64,000 nucleotides of DNA, taken from Oscillospiraceae bacterium (GTDB lineage: Bacteria; Bacillota; Clostridia; Oscillospirales; Ruminococcaceae). This document shows positions 51,998 through 62,100 of this stretch, in pieces (within the stretch, counting starts at the first letter, position 1; every line of letters begins with the position of its first letter). The notes under the pieces are model-generated. The model was given only the letters and a program-made list of their open reading frames with translations. It did not search any database and had not been told where the DNA came from. The DNA lies in assembly GCA_031280965.1 (NCBI GenBank), contig JAITFZ010000015.1:1-64000 (forward strand), in the 5' to 3' direction. A program made the translations under genes and the position numbers.

Positions 51998-52369
51998 ATG
52001 GATACCAACAGAAGGGCTTATAAACGCGACATCTGCCACCGCTCAAATATCGAGATTAGTCTTGACAGCTATATATGGCATAAAGCTGTGGTTTTTGATA
52101 TTTCGGCGGGTGGGCTTAAAATAGTTACGAACATAATCTTCGATGTCGGCGAGGATTTATGGTTTAACCTTGACATGCCTGAATTTCTTTCAAAGAGTCA
52201 AATGAAAATAAAAGGCACAATCCGCAGGCAGGAAGACGATGATGAAGAAGGTATGTTCGTGTACGGCGTTTCGTTTAAGGATTTAAGCGAGTCTGTGCGA
52301 ATCGGAATTGACGAGAACATCCTGCTTCGTGAAAGAATGCACAAAAAGAGAATAGAGTATTCCGAATAG
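51998..52369 (+). CDS. PilZ-domain protein, probable c-di-GMP receptor
   Basis: A 123-residue single-domain PilZ protein. The two c-di-GMP motifs are present: RAYKR (RxxxR, residues 6-10) and DISAGG (DxSxxG, about 35-40). It therefore probably binds the messenger made by GGDEF proteins such as that at 5078-7081. AGGAGGGG lies 9 bases before the ATG. It sits inside the glycolytic run, 42 bp after pgk, which is an unusual place for a motility or envelope effector. Confidence 0.88.
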   Translation: MDTNRRAYKRDICHRSNIEISLDSYIWHKAVVFDISAGGLKIVTNIIFDVGEDLWFNLDMPEFLSKSQMKIKGTIRRQEDDDEEGMFVYGVSFKDLSESVRIGIDENILLRERMHKKRIEYSE

Positions 52370-52401
52370 CTTTACAATAATTAAGTGCGGAGGGTTTTAA
52401 A

Positions 52402-52722
52402 ATGGCCGGATTGTTTGATTTTTTATCCGCTACCTGCGTACGTTGCGGCGAGGGTAAAGGACTGATTAAAGTAAGCAATGATATTTGGATGTGTATGGAA
52501 TGCCTGAAAGAAAGCAAGTATAAATCCTTTTGGAATAAACTCAGTACCCGGGTAATCGAAGTCTGCGACACAAGAAGAGACCATAACGCTACGTATGAAA
52601 TCCTGATGAAGGAAGCGACGGCGATTTTAAATCTCAGAATACTTACGGACAGCGGGCTTATTACCGAGGAAGAATTTTCCGAAAGAACCGCAAAATTTTT
52701 TGAAGACGGAGAAGACAAATGA
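52402..52722 (+). CDS. Small zinc-ribbon protein of unknown function
   Basis: A 106-residue protein. MAGLFDFLSATCVRCGEGKG and WMCMECLKE provide a CxxC...CxxC zinc ribbon (about Cys12, Cys15, Cys31, Cys34). The rest is helical and charged, ending with TDSGLITEEEFSERTAKFFE, a SHOCT-like short helix pair (typical pattern L-x-x-G-x-I-T-x-E-E-F). I cannot assign a role. It shares an ATGA overlap with tpiA, so its translation is coupled to that enzyme, and follows the PilZ gene by 32 bp. Confidence 0.7.
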   Translation: MAGLFDFLSATCVRCGEGKGLIKVSNDIWMCMECLKESKYKSFWNKLSTRVIEVCDTRRDHNATYEILMKEATAILNLRILTDSGLITEEEFSERTAKFFEDGEDK

Positions 52723-53486
52723 GAAAAGAATTAAGAAAGGCAATTATTGCCGGAAACTGGAAAATGAACAAAACCCGCCCCGAAGCGGCAACGCTCATAA
52801 ATGAAATTAAGCCGTTAATGCAGAACAACGGTTGCGAGGTTGTTGTGTGTGTGCCGTTTACTGCGCTTGTGGCGGCGGTTGAAGCCGTCAAAGATACCGG
52901 CATCAGGGTCGGCGCACAGAATGTTCATTTTGAGGCGAGCGGCGCGTTCACGGGGGAAATCTCGGCGGCTATGCTTAAAGAAATCGGCGCGGAGTATGTC
53001 ATAATCGGACACAGTGAGCGCAGGCAGTATTTCGGGGAAACCGATGAAACCGTTAATAAGCGCACAAAATCGGCGCTTTCGGGCGGTTTGATTCCAATCG
53101 TCTGCGTGGGTGAGCTTTTATGGGAGCGCGAGGCTAATATAACGGAAGAAGTGGTTTCAAGGCAGATTAAGCTTGCTTTCGCGGGGATTGATGCGGCAGA
53201 CGCGGCGAAGATTGTTATAGCTTACGAGCCTGTTTGGGCAATCGGTACAGGCGTAACCGCCACGAATGAGCAGGCGCAGGAAGCGTGTAAATTAATCCGC
53301 GACAGATTAGCGGCGCTTTACGGAAAGCCGGTTGCCGACTCGGTTACGATTCAATACGGCGGTTCCATGAACGCGGCGAACGCGGCGGAACTTCTTGCTA
53401 AAGAAGACGTAGACGGGGGACTTATCGGCGGGGCATCGCTTAAAGCGGCAGATTTCGGCGTGATTATAAAGGCGGCAGCGTCTTAA
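52719..53486 (+). CDS. tpiA: Triosephosphate isomerase
   Basis: A 255-residue TIM-barrel enzyme interconverting dihydroxyacetone phosphate and glyceraldehyde 3-phosphate. Catalytic Lys in AGNWKMNK, His in YVIIGHSERR, Glu in IAYEPVWAIGTG and the phosphate-binding GGASLKAADF are all intact. Overlaps the zinc-ribbon gene by 4 bases. Leader element D lies between tpiA and gpmI. Confidence 0.97.
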   Translation: MRKELRKAIIAGNWKMNKTRPEAATLINEIKPLMQNNGCEVVVCVPFTALVAAVEAVKDTGIRVGAQNVHFEASGAFTGEISAAMLKEIGAEYVIIGHSERRQYFGETDETVNKRTKSALSGGLIPIVCVGELLWEREANITEEVVSRQIKLAFAGIDAADAAKIVIAYEPVWAIGTGVTATNEQAQEACKLIRDRLAALYGKPVADSVTIQYGGSMNAANAAELLAKEDVDGGLIGGASLKAADFGVIIKAAAS

Positions 53487-53511
53487 AATTAAAATCAGGA
53501 GAGAAATATAT

Positions 53512-53612
53512 AAGTTTTGAAACAAATATGACTGAAACGGGGAAAACGTTGTTTTCGCTTCGTTTTAAAACGAAGCTATCCACTGTTGGTGAAGAAAGGA
53601 CTTTATGAAAAT
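53512..53612 (+). repeat. Dispersed 5' leader element, copy D (before gpmI)
   Basis: Long-type copy: AAGTTTTGAAACAAATATGA, then CTGAAACGGGGAAAACG, TTGTTTTC, the 20-bp palindrome GCTTCGTTTTAAAACGAAGC and GGTGAAGAAAGGACTTTATG plus AAAAT before the ATG. The palindrome and its flanks are the same as in copy B, 39 kb away. Confidence 0.85.
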
Positions 53613-55178
53613 ATGAACAAAATCAAACCTGTTCTGCTTGTCGTTATGGACGGCATAGGCTTCAGTGAAACCGGAATCGGCGATGCGGTTACAATGGCGA
53701 ACACGCCTGTTCTCGATAAGCTTCTTGCCGAATGCCCGAATACCCGCCTGAAAGCGCACGGCGAAGCCGTCGGTTTACCCGGCGATGACGACATGGGCAA
53801 CAGCGAGGTCGGGCATAACGCCCTTGGTTGCGGGCAGGTTTACTCGCAGGGCGCGAAGCTCGTCAACGAGGCAATCGAAAGCGGCAGAATGTTCGCAGGT
53901 GAAGCGTGGAACGAGCTGATTGATAATTGCGGCACTTTGCATTTCATAGGGCTTTTGTCGGACGGAAACGTTCACTCTAACATAGCGCATTTATTTAATA
54001 TGCTGCGTGAAGCCAAGAAAAGCGGCGTTAAGCGGGTGCGGGTGCATATATTACTTGATGGTCGCGATGTTCCGGCGACAAGCGCTTCAGATTATATTGA
54101 AAAGCTGGAGGAGGTTTTAGCGGAGCTGAATGACAGCGGTTTCAACGGACTTATAGCTTCCGGCGGCGGCAGAATGAAAGTCACGATGGACAGGTACCAA
54201 GCCGATTGGGGTATGGTTGAACTCGGCTGGAAAACCCACGTCTTAGGCGAAGGGAGAATGTTCGCTTCGGCGAAGAGCGCGATAGAAACGCTCAGAAGCG
54301 AGAATGCGGGAATCATCGACCAGGATTTGCCTGCTTTTGTAATCGCCGAAGACGGTGAACCGACAGGTAAAATTGAAGATGGCGACAGCGTAATTTTATT
54401 TAACTTCAGAGGCGACAGAGCGATTGAGATTTCAATGGCGTTTGATTATGACGATTTCGATTTTTTTAATCGGAAACGCAGACCGAAAGTTTGTTATGCC
54501 GGCATGTTGCAGTACGATGGCGATTTAAAATTACCGGCGCGTTTTCTTGTAAATCCGCCTGAAATCAAAGATACGCTTTCGGAGCTTTTGGTTGCGAACG
54601 GAATTAATCAGTACGCTGTTTCCGAAACGCAGAAGTTCGGGCATGTTACGTATTTTTGGAATGGCAACAGAAGCGGGAAAACAAGCGAAGAACTCGAAAC
54701 ATTCAAGGAAATCCCGTCTGACAGAATCAGCTTTGACCGGCGTCCGTGGATGAAGTCGGCGGAAATCACCGACGACCTGATTGAAGCAATCAGGTCGGGC
54801 AAATACGGCTTCATACGCTGTAACTTCCCGAACGGCGATATGGTGGGGCATACGGGAAATTTGCCTGCGTCGGTTATCGGCGTGGAAACTGTGGATTTAG
54901 CGCTTGCGCGGCTTATTCCGGTGTGCGATGAATACGGCGTGACTTTAATCGTCACCGCTGACCACGGTAATGCTGATGAAATGCTTGAAAAAGACAAGAA
55001 AGGCAATCTTGCACCTCGTACCGCACATTCGCTGAACAAAGTGCCTTTTATAATTTACGACAGGGAAGTTCGGTATAAAATCGCTGACGGCGACTACGGG
55101 CTTGCGAATGTCGCGCCGACACTTGCCGGAATGTTCGGACTTACGCCTCCCGCGTCCTGGGAAAAGTCGATGATTTAA
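53613..55178 (+). CDS. gpmI: 2,3-bisphosphoglycerate-independent phosphoglycerate mutase
   Basis: A 521-residue Mn-dependent enzyme converting 3- to 2-phosphoglycerate. N-terminal VLLVVMDGIGFSETGIGDAV (metal site), the phosphorylated Ser in DDDMGNSEVGHNALG, ILLDGRDVPATS, the RYQADWGM segment and the C-terminal metal ligands in TADHGNADEML and TAHSLNKVPFI are present. Length is as expected. The start at 53613 follows leader element D; codons before it belong to the repeat. Confidence 0.96.
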   Translation: MNKIKPVLLVVMDGIGFSETGIGDAVTMANTPVLDKLLAECPNTRLKAHGEAVGLPGDDDMGNSEVGHNALGCGQVYSQGAKLVNEAIESGRMFAGEAWNELIDNCGTLHFIGLLSDGNVHSNIAHLFNMLREAKKSGVKRVRVHILLDGRDVPATSASDYIEKLEEVLAELNDSGFNGLIASGGGRMKVTMDRYQADWGMVELGWKTHVLGEGRMFASAKSAIETLRSENAGIIDQDLPAFVIAEDGEPTGKIEDGDSVILFNFRGDRAIEISMAFDYDDFDFFNRKRRPKVCYAGMLQYDGDLKLPARFLVNPPEIKDTLSELLVANGINQYAVSETQKFGHVTYFWNGNRSGKTSEELETFKEIPSDRISFDRRPWMKSAEITDDLIEAIRSGKYGFIRCNFPNGDMVGHTGNLPASVIGVETVDLALARLIPVCDEYGVTLIVTADHGNADEMLEKDKKGNLAPRTAHSLNKVPFIIYDREVRYKIADGDYGLANVAPTLAGMFGLTPPASWEKSMI

Positions 55179-55192
55179 GGAGTTTAAACATT

Positions 55193-57145
55193 ATGAAGCC
55201 GGAGAACATGCCTACCTTCAAACCTTATGAAGGAAATGAACCGTTTATTTTTATCAGCTATTCTCACAAGAATAATGCGGATGTTTTTCCTATCCTCCAG
55301 CGTCTTCATGATTGCGGGCTCAGGATTTGGTACGACAGGGGAATCGACCCCGGTTCTGAATGGCCGGAGGAAATAGCAACTCACTTGTTGGGTTGCGGGC
55401 TGTTTCTGCTGTTCATGTCGCCCGATGCGGCGGAATCGCACAATGTCCGGCGTGAAATTACGATGGCTGTAGACCGACAAAAACCGCTGATGAATGTTTT
55501 CCTGAAAGAAACCGAGCTTCAGCCGGGATTACAATTACAGCTCAATTTAATTCAATACATATCTTATAATACAGACGGTGAAACTTTTGATGAATTCATT
55601 GAAAGGCTTGCCGGGATTCTGCTTAAAAAAGCGCCCGACGTTGCGGGGGATTATGTACCGCCTCCGGTTGTAACGCCGCCGCCCGCTGTTATGCCGCCGC
55701 CGATTACGTCTGAACCGAAACCGAAAAAGAAGTTTAAGCTTTGGCAGATTTTAACGCCGGTGTGCGCGGTTTTCCTAATCGCTGCAGCATTAATCGTCTT
55801 CCTTGTAACACGTGATGATGAAGACCATGTTCCGGTGTTAAGAGAAAGAGAACGCGGCAGTTCCTCGCGTAATAACGGCGAAAACGGCGGCGAGGACGAG
55901 AACGAAAACGGCGGCGATAATTATAGCAACGGCGAAGATGAAAATAATCCCGACTCCGATGAAATTGAGCTTGATTCGGCAGTATTGGACGGGAATTTTT
56001 ACGTTGTTTTGAAAGGTTCCGAGAGCCTTGAGTTCACGAATACTTCAGCGGAAAAAGTTGATATGCCGACCTCTACCGAATGGGTGCGGGCGGATTATGT
56101 TTTATTTGACAGGCACGGGTTAGCTACGGAATACTGGTATGGTTCCCTAAGTTTCGGAGAAAGCTTACAACCCGGCTCGAGAATAGTTATATCGCTTGCC
56201 GACCCTGCCGAAACCACAAAGCTTGTTATTCCCGTAGAACTGATTGATACCGCTGTTACTGTAAGAGCGCTGGCTTCTCCCGCGATTAATTTTGTGACGC
56301 TGACAGGTACGGGCGGGCTTGAGATTACGAACAATTCACAGGATGTAATAACGTTTCCGCAGTCGGTATCATTTATACGCAGGGATTATGCGGTTTTCGA
56401 CAAAAACGGCGAGCTTACGGACTATTATAACGATACATCTTACCGTGCGGATTTAGAGCCGGGCGCAAGAAAAGTAATTTCTCTCACCGACCCCGCCGAT
56501 ACACTGGAACTTTATTATCCGGCAGAGTGGGAAAATACGGTTATAATCGTTAACGAAACCGCAGTTCCGGCAGTGCATTATGTAACACTTACGAGCGGGA
56601 GCAGCGCGGAATTTACAAACATTTCCGATAATGTCGTAAGGGCGCCCTCAGCCGTTGATTTTGCATTTAGAGACTATGTAGTATATGACAGGGACGGCAA
56701 TATAACTGATTTCTACGCAAACTCATCCTATCGCGAAGACTTAGAGCCGGGTTCCCGGATAGTTATATCAATTGCCGGCGCAGATGATTTTCTCAAGCTT
56801 TTTTATCCGGCAGAATGGAAAGACACCGTGATAAGCGTGAACGAGATTAATACTCCCTCGGTGCTTTACTTCATAACACTGACCGGTACGGAGAGCGTAA
56901 GCATAACCAATATTTCCGGCGAGAGGGCGGCTATGCCCAAAGCGGACGGTTACGAGAGAAGGAACTATAAAATTTATAACGCCGACCGGGAAGAAACCGA
57001 CTCGTGGGATAATACATCAAGCCACGGCTTCGGCTTAGACGCAGGCTCGACCATAACCATTTCGCTTGCCGATTCATCAGAAACATTGCGCTTATATTTT
57101 CCGCTTGAAATGCTTAATGTTGTTTTTACCGTTCAAGGTGATTAA
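55193..57145 (+). CDS. TIR-domain membrane protein with four extracytoplasmic repeats
   Basis: A 650-residue protein. Residues 15-145 are a TIR (TIR_2-type) domain: FIFISYSHKN, GLRIWYDRGIDPGSEWPEEI and an SHNVRREIT segment where Glu88 lies at the position of the catalytic Glu of TIR NADases. A Pro-rich linker (155-175), one transmembrane helix (about 185-206) and an Asp/Glu/Asn-rich spacer follow. From about 264 to the end are four tandem repeats of about 95 residues, each with ...TGT..LEITN.S, (R)RDY.V(F/Y)D, LEPGSR.VISLADPA and LYFPAEW.-type blocks. The TIR side should be cytoplasmic and the repeats outside. It lies 14 bp after gpmI, with AAGGAG before the ATG. Role unknown. Confidence 0.8.
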   Translation: MKPENMPTFKPYEGNEPFIFISYSHKNNADVFPILQRLHDCGLRIWYDRGIDPGSEWPEEIATHLLGCGLFLLFMSPDAAESHNVRREITMAVDRQKPLMNVFLKETELQPGLQLQLNLIQYISYNTDGETFDEFIERLAGILLKKAPDVAGDYVPPPVVTPPPAVMPPPITSEPKPKKKFKLWQILTPVCAVFLIAAALIVFLVTRDDEDHVPVLRERERGSSSRNNGENGGEDENENGGDNYSNGEDENNPDSDEIELDSAVLDGNFYVVLKGSESLEFTNTSAEKVDMPTSTEWVRADYVLFDRHGLATEYWYGSLSFGESLQPGSRIVISLADPAETTKLVIPVELIDTAVTVRALASPAINFVTLTGTGGLEITNNSQDVITFPQSVSFIRRDYAVFDKNGELTDYYNDTSYRADLEPGARKVISLTDPADTLELYYPAEWENTVIIVNETAVPAVHYVTLTSGSSAEFTNISDNVVRAPSAVDFAFRDYVVYDRDGNITDFYANSSYREDLEPGSRIVISIAGADDFLKLFYPAEWKDTVISVNEINTPSVLYFITLTGTESVSITNISGERAAMPKADGYERRNYKIYNADREETDSWDNTSSHGFGLDAGSTITISLADSSETLRLYFPLEMLNVVFTVQGD

Positions 57146-57205
57146 TAATATAAAACCATAACTGTCAATTGTCAATTGATAATTGCCCAAAAGGAGCTTA
57201 TAATT

Positions 57206-59116
57206 ATGAGTAATGTTGAATGGCTTTGGATTAACAGCATCGACTTTGATTCTAGCGCGCAAAGCATTCTCCAAAAGCTGTCAAGTCACGGCTACGCGAT
57301 TGCCCTCAATCGTATGGAAGGGGGGAAACTGCAGACGACGGAGCTTTGCGTTCACGATGTTCTGACCCAAAAGGAAAACCCGAACATCGTAATCATCGCA
57401 CCCGAGCATTTGGTCAAGAACTGGTACTTCTCGCTGTTATGGGACTTAGGGGTTGAATTTAAAAACCTCGGCGTTTACGAGAAGTCGCTCGACCTGTACT
57501 CACCGTCCATTTCCAACTGCTGCCTTGTTTCAGCCGAGGGATTGCTTCGCGCTGAAAAAAACTCGGCGTTATCACAGGCGGGGAGCGCGGGGATTATTTG
57601 GGATTTGATGGTTATTGACCTGCCGTTAACAGGCGGTGCGGATTTACAGGACTACATAAAATCCATTAAAACCAAAACTAAGAAACTGCTTATAAACACA
57701 CCCGCTTCAGAAGGTTACGGGAAAAAGCTCGAGAAATTATCCGAGGCAGTGAAAGCTCTGCTTCACCGTAACCGAAAAGAGGATAAAGGCGCGGAATATC
57801 CCGTTCTGCTGTCCGAACCCGACGGTCATGTCGTAGCGGGCAGAAACATGACAGGTGATTATAACATTAAAACCATAAACTATAAAACAGACGGCGCGCT
57901 TTATGCTAAAGCCGAGCGTATAGATGATACACGCTCGGGTATTCCGCTGTACAGTTACGGCGGGAATATTTTCGAGGAGTATAACCTTAAAGACCGTAAG
58001 ACATATTTAAGAGAGGGATATGACAAGAAGGAACTCAAGGTTCTTGTCACGGCTGACGGTAAGCTTGAGGCGTTCCTGAAAGAAATCGTTACGCTCCTTT
58101 CCGACCCCGGAAACCGTATTGTCGTTTACTGCACACTGGAAAATACGATGAAGTATGTAAGCAAGGCGCTCTGGGCTTGCAACGGCGGCAAAAAAGGGAT
58201 TTGCGTATATGATAAAAACACCACCGACGCGGAGTTCGTATCCGGTGAAATGAGCGGCGCGGGTTCGGAAGAACCGCATATCATTGTAACTGATGATTCG
58301 GCAGGTTCAAGGTTCCTCAATATAGAAAAAATCACGCATATTATAAATTACGAATATCCCGAAAACCCTGCAGTTTTAGAACAGCGCCTGACCCGTGCGG
58401 GAAGAAAGCCGAGTTCGGGCAGTCCTGCTTTCTATATTTTCTGTGATGAGGATTATAAGTTCGATGGCAGAATGTTGCGTAAAACCGTGCTTAGTAATTT
58501 AGGCGATACATTTTGCAGGGTTCCGGATAAAAGCCTGCTGTTTGATATTGATAATATCGAAGAACATTTGATTGTGCTTATTTTAGATTTAAAGTATTTA
58601 AGCGACAACGCCAAGGATGATGTTATTGAAAGCTTCCGCGTTGAATACAACGCGCCCGAAGCCGTCACAGCCGCCGGTGTTGCTGGCACTGCCAGGAAAA
58701 GGCTGAAAAGTTTAGTGGATATGTTCGGACTGCATGAGGTTATGAAGCAGAAAGAAGTAGACGGAGAGCGGCTTTTCATGGAAGTTTCCGAAAAAATCGA
58801 AAAGTTCAGAGGTAAGCGGGTCTGCCTTGATGAGAAGGGCGTTTTAAATCTCGCAGGAAAGACAAAACTGCCCGCCGAAACAAAAACACCTCCCGAAGCG
58901 ACCAAAGCGGCGGAATTCACGAAAAAACTCACCGGCAGGAGAGAAGATTTTACGCTCATTAAAGCCGAAACTGAGAAATTATCATACAGTTTAAAGTTTT
59001 CGGCACTCGTTAATATTTGGAAACATTACAAGTTTGAGCTGAAAATTCAAAAATCGTATAAAGGTTTTATAGAAGCTTTTAACTTTCATGATAAGCACGA
59101 TAAAGGGGTGATATAA
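57206..59116 (+). CDS. Degenerate SNF2-like helicase-family protein
   Basis: A 636-residue protein with the outline of a superfamily 2 SNF2/HepA helicase but altered motifs. Motif I reads RMEGGKLQTTEL (Lys41 kept, no GKT/S), motif Ia NIVIIAPEHLVKNW, motif II WDLMVIDLPL (Asp138-Leu139 in place of D-E-x-H). The second domain is clearer: NRIVVYCTLENTMKYVSKAL, then FLNIEKITHIINYEYPENPA and VLEQRLTRAGRK (motifs V-VI with Q..R..R). The last 130 residues are helical and Lys-rich. ATPase activity is doubtful. AAAAGGAG lies 9 bases before the ATG at 57206. Its stop is 1 base before the start of the HSP90-like gene: the two proteins are surely made together. Confidence 0.68.
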   Translation: MSNVEWLWINSIDFDSSAQSILQKLSSHGYAIALNRMEGGKLQTTELCVHDVLTQKENPNIVIIAPEHLVKNWYFSLLWDLGVEFKNLGVYEKSLDLYSPSISNCCLVSAEGLLRAEKNSALSQAGSAGIIWDLMVIDLPLTGGADLQDYIKSIKTKTKKLLINTPASEGYGKKLEKLSEAVKALLHRNRKEDKGAEYPVLLSEPDGHVVAGRNMTGDYNIKTINYKTDGALYAKAERIDDTRSGIPLYSYGGNIFEEYNLKDRKTYLREGYDKKELKVLVTADGKLEAFLKEIVTLLSDPGNRIVVYCTLENTMKYVSKALWACNGGKKGICVYDKNTTDAEFVSGEMSGAGSEEPHIIVTDDSAGSRFLNIEKITHIINYEYPENPAVLEQRLTRAGRKPSSGSPAFYIFCDEDYKFDGRMLRKTVLSNLGDTFCRVPDKSLLFDIDNIEEHLIVLILDLKYLSDNAKDDVIESFRVEYNAPEAVTAAGVAGTARKRLKSLVDMFGLHEVMKQKEVDGERLFMEVSEKIEKFRGKRVCLDEKGVLNLAGKTKLPAETKTPPEATKAAEFTKKLTGRREDFTLIKAETEKLSYSLKFSALVNIWKHYKFELKIQKSYKGFIEAFNFHDKHDKGVI

Positions 59117-59117
59117 A

Positions 59118-62100
59118 GTGGCCGAATTAAATGGTAAAACCGTAACCCGGCTTGTCGGCGACTTTTATGAAGGACACGCCGCCGGTAACAAAGAGCAAAT
59201 GACTTCCACGCTTGAACAGCTTGACGCACTGCTGATGACGGGCGAAGCAGCGCATATTGAGTTCATAGATTATTTCAATGAACTTTTCAGCGGACGCACG
59301 GCGTACAACACACTGCTCGGTGTTAAGGAATATCCTGTGGAAAGCGTAATCAGAGAGCTTTTGCAGAACGCTTTCGACTGCGATTACGACCAGGAAGACA
59401 TTAAAATAGGCATTAACTTCAAGGATAACCACACGATTTCAATTTCGTACAACGAAGTGGGCTTTATACTTGAGCAGTTCATGTTTTATCTGAGCTTCGG
59501 GCGGAACACCAAGAATGCCGCGTCAAGCGAGGGTCGCTTCGGTGTTGGTGCAAAGAGTGTGTTCATGAATGTCGAGTGGCTTTCAATGCGTTCGAATAAT
59601 TTCAGTTTCTGCATCACCAACAATGACGGTCACCTTAAAATCACCGACATAAATCTTCGCCGCCCAATCTTCAAGGGTACGGAGATGGTTATTAAAGTTG
59701 ATGCCGAACAGCACAGAAGAATCAAAGAAAACTTCATTAATCTCACAGCAAGAAAAAGCGATTATATAAATCTTGTTGAAATCTGCTTTGCGTTCAACCG
59801 TAAAAAAATCCTCAATAACAAAGCAACGCAGGAATTCAACGACAAGCGCACGTTCAATATCGCGGTTATGCATAACGGCAAGCTGATTGATTTTTATAAG
59901 GTGTTCAATCATACCAACAAAGCTGTTGATGTAAATGTTATACGCTTCACGCAGGGCGGAAAAAGCGTGGTTGACTTTGTTTGCTATGAAGACGACGGTT
60001 TCGTCTACCTTATACCGTTTGCGGTGGCGGTGGCAAAGCGCACGGACTTAATCGTACTGCTGTCCGAGAAGTATAATTACTTTTCCACCTATGAGCTGAC
60101 CGGCTTAATGCAGAACGCGGACAGCAAGTTCGCGAATGAAAAACTCTCGGCGTTCTTCATAAGCGTACCGAACCGCCACATCACCTCTTTCCGTACGGGA
60201 ATCCGCCCGGACAGGGAAGGCGATGTTATTTCGCACGTTGAGGAAAGCCTCAAGAAAATTATTAATGATTATAAAAGATTCTTCGTGCTTGAATTAGTGC
60301 AGAATCCCGATGGCAGCGGCTTGTATTTTCTGCGACCGGAATCCTATGCGTTTGAGTTTATTAAAAACTTTATTCTCACCAGCAGCCTTGCATACGGGCT
60401 TAAAAGAGATTTTCTCAATGCTGTTTCACTGCGGTATTCGAGGGAGGAAGCGCCGGTCGGGTACGGGGACTTGCGGAAGAACGCATTTTCGAGCAGTGTG
60501 CGCGATGTATCGAAGGAAGACCACTTAGACGGCTCGGCTTATGATGACCTGATTCTCGATAAGCTTGATAAAATGAACGAGAATCTGCCCGATACAGGCG
60601 ATAAGGTGTTTTACGCGGGCTATGAGTGGACGGGAGAATTAGACGGAGACGGCGGAGTTGTATACGCTTACGAATTCCACAAAAACGGAAATATAATGAC
60701 CATCAGTTCCGAGGATAATCCGGCGGGAACCGATTATGACCTGTACGATGGCTTTATGAGCCTGCTCGAACGTTTGCTGGAAAATGTTCTCGGCGGCAGT
60801 AAAATTGCCGATGAAGAACAGTTTAAAAAGATGCTCGTTATGCTCGGCGATGTATATGCCGATGATTTCCGGATAGCGCTGAGAGAAAACAAGCTTTGGG
60901 TTTCACAGGCTAATGAGGAATGCGCGGTTGATATTTCTGATTTAAAAATAGGCAATATCGCAAACCTGATGAGTTGCCTGCACAGGCACAGACAGCTTTT
61001 CCTAACGTATCAGGATTATAACGAAACAGTGAAGTTAATGCTTGCCGCTTTCGCGGGGGGGAAGGATACGGCGGACTTCCTGCGCGCAGTCAGGGAGCAG
61101 GGCGTGGAAATTGTTCTCAGCCGCGACCCCGACAATAACTTCTGCTTCACGCTTTACGAAATGCAGTACCCGATTCCCGACGCCATGACGATGCCTGAAT
61201 TGCTTGATATAGTCGGCGATATAGGCGTACTGATTAAGCACGGGATTCTTAAAGGCAGGAGCTTCGGCTTCAAATACGAGCAGAGCCGTTATAACTTCGA
61301 GCCTAAAAAAATCGCGGATATATTAGCTACGGAAAGCCTGCCCGCTGAAATGATTGTGGAATTGCTTGGCGGTATATACGACTGCGACTTAAAGACTGAG
61401 AGACTTGCCTTACTCGGCGAAAACGACGCAATTATAGATATTATTGATTACAAGTACGGAATCGGCTCGGAAGACGCCGAAAAATGCAAAAAAGCGCAGA
61501 AATTCATCGTTATGCGCGATGATAATACCAAGGAAGAGTTTGCGGACTTAATTGAGCTTATTATAATCGGCGAAGTCAAAGACCTGATGCGTAAGCGCTA
61601 CTTAGGCGCGAAAGCGGCGAAAATCGTAATTCCCGACCAGCTTTCTTTCAGCATGAAGCCCGCGCCTGCGTTTAATAAGGGTGAATTCAAGTATCTGCGC
61701 GAGGTGGTTCGCAGTATAACCGATAATAATTACAACGCGAGAAATTTTTATGCGCGCGATATTAACTCGAAGTTGTTCGGTTACGGCGGTTACTGCTCGT
61801 TCTGCAGGTTTGAAACCGACGGAATCAACGGTTTCTCGGTCAACGATTTTGAAGTGGCGCTCATGCACGGTAAAAACGAAAAGAAGTTCAATTTTTCGCT
61901 CTACCTCTGCGTCAACGATGCGGCGTTCTGCGACAGTTGGGTCATAGACGACCTCACCGTCGGCGGGAAATCGCCGTTCCTGTGGCTTGAGGAAATCGCC
62001 GGCGCAGAAGCCGTAACTCCCGAATTCCTTACAGCCATGCTCACCTACCGCGAACAAATCACCCACGACATGTCCAAAACCGAGGACAACTGGGACTCGG

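Noticed and set aside
55193-57145. Thoeris defence system
   Set aside because: Thoeris needs a ThsA partner with SIR2 or similar NAD-binding domain; none is nearby, and this TIR protein is membrane-bound with external repeats.
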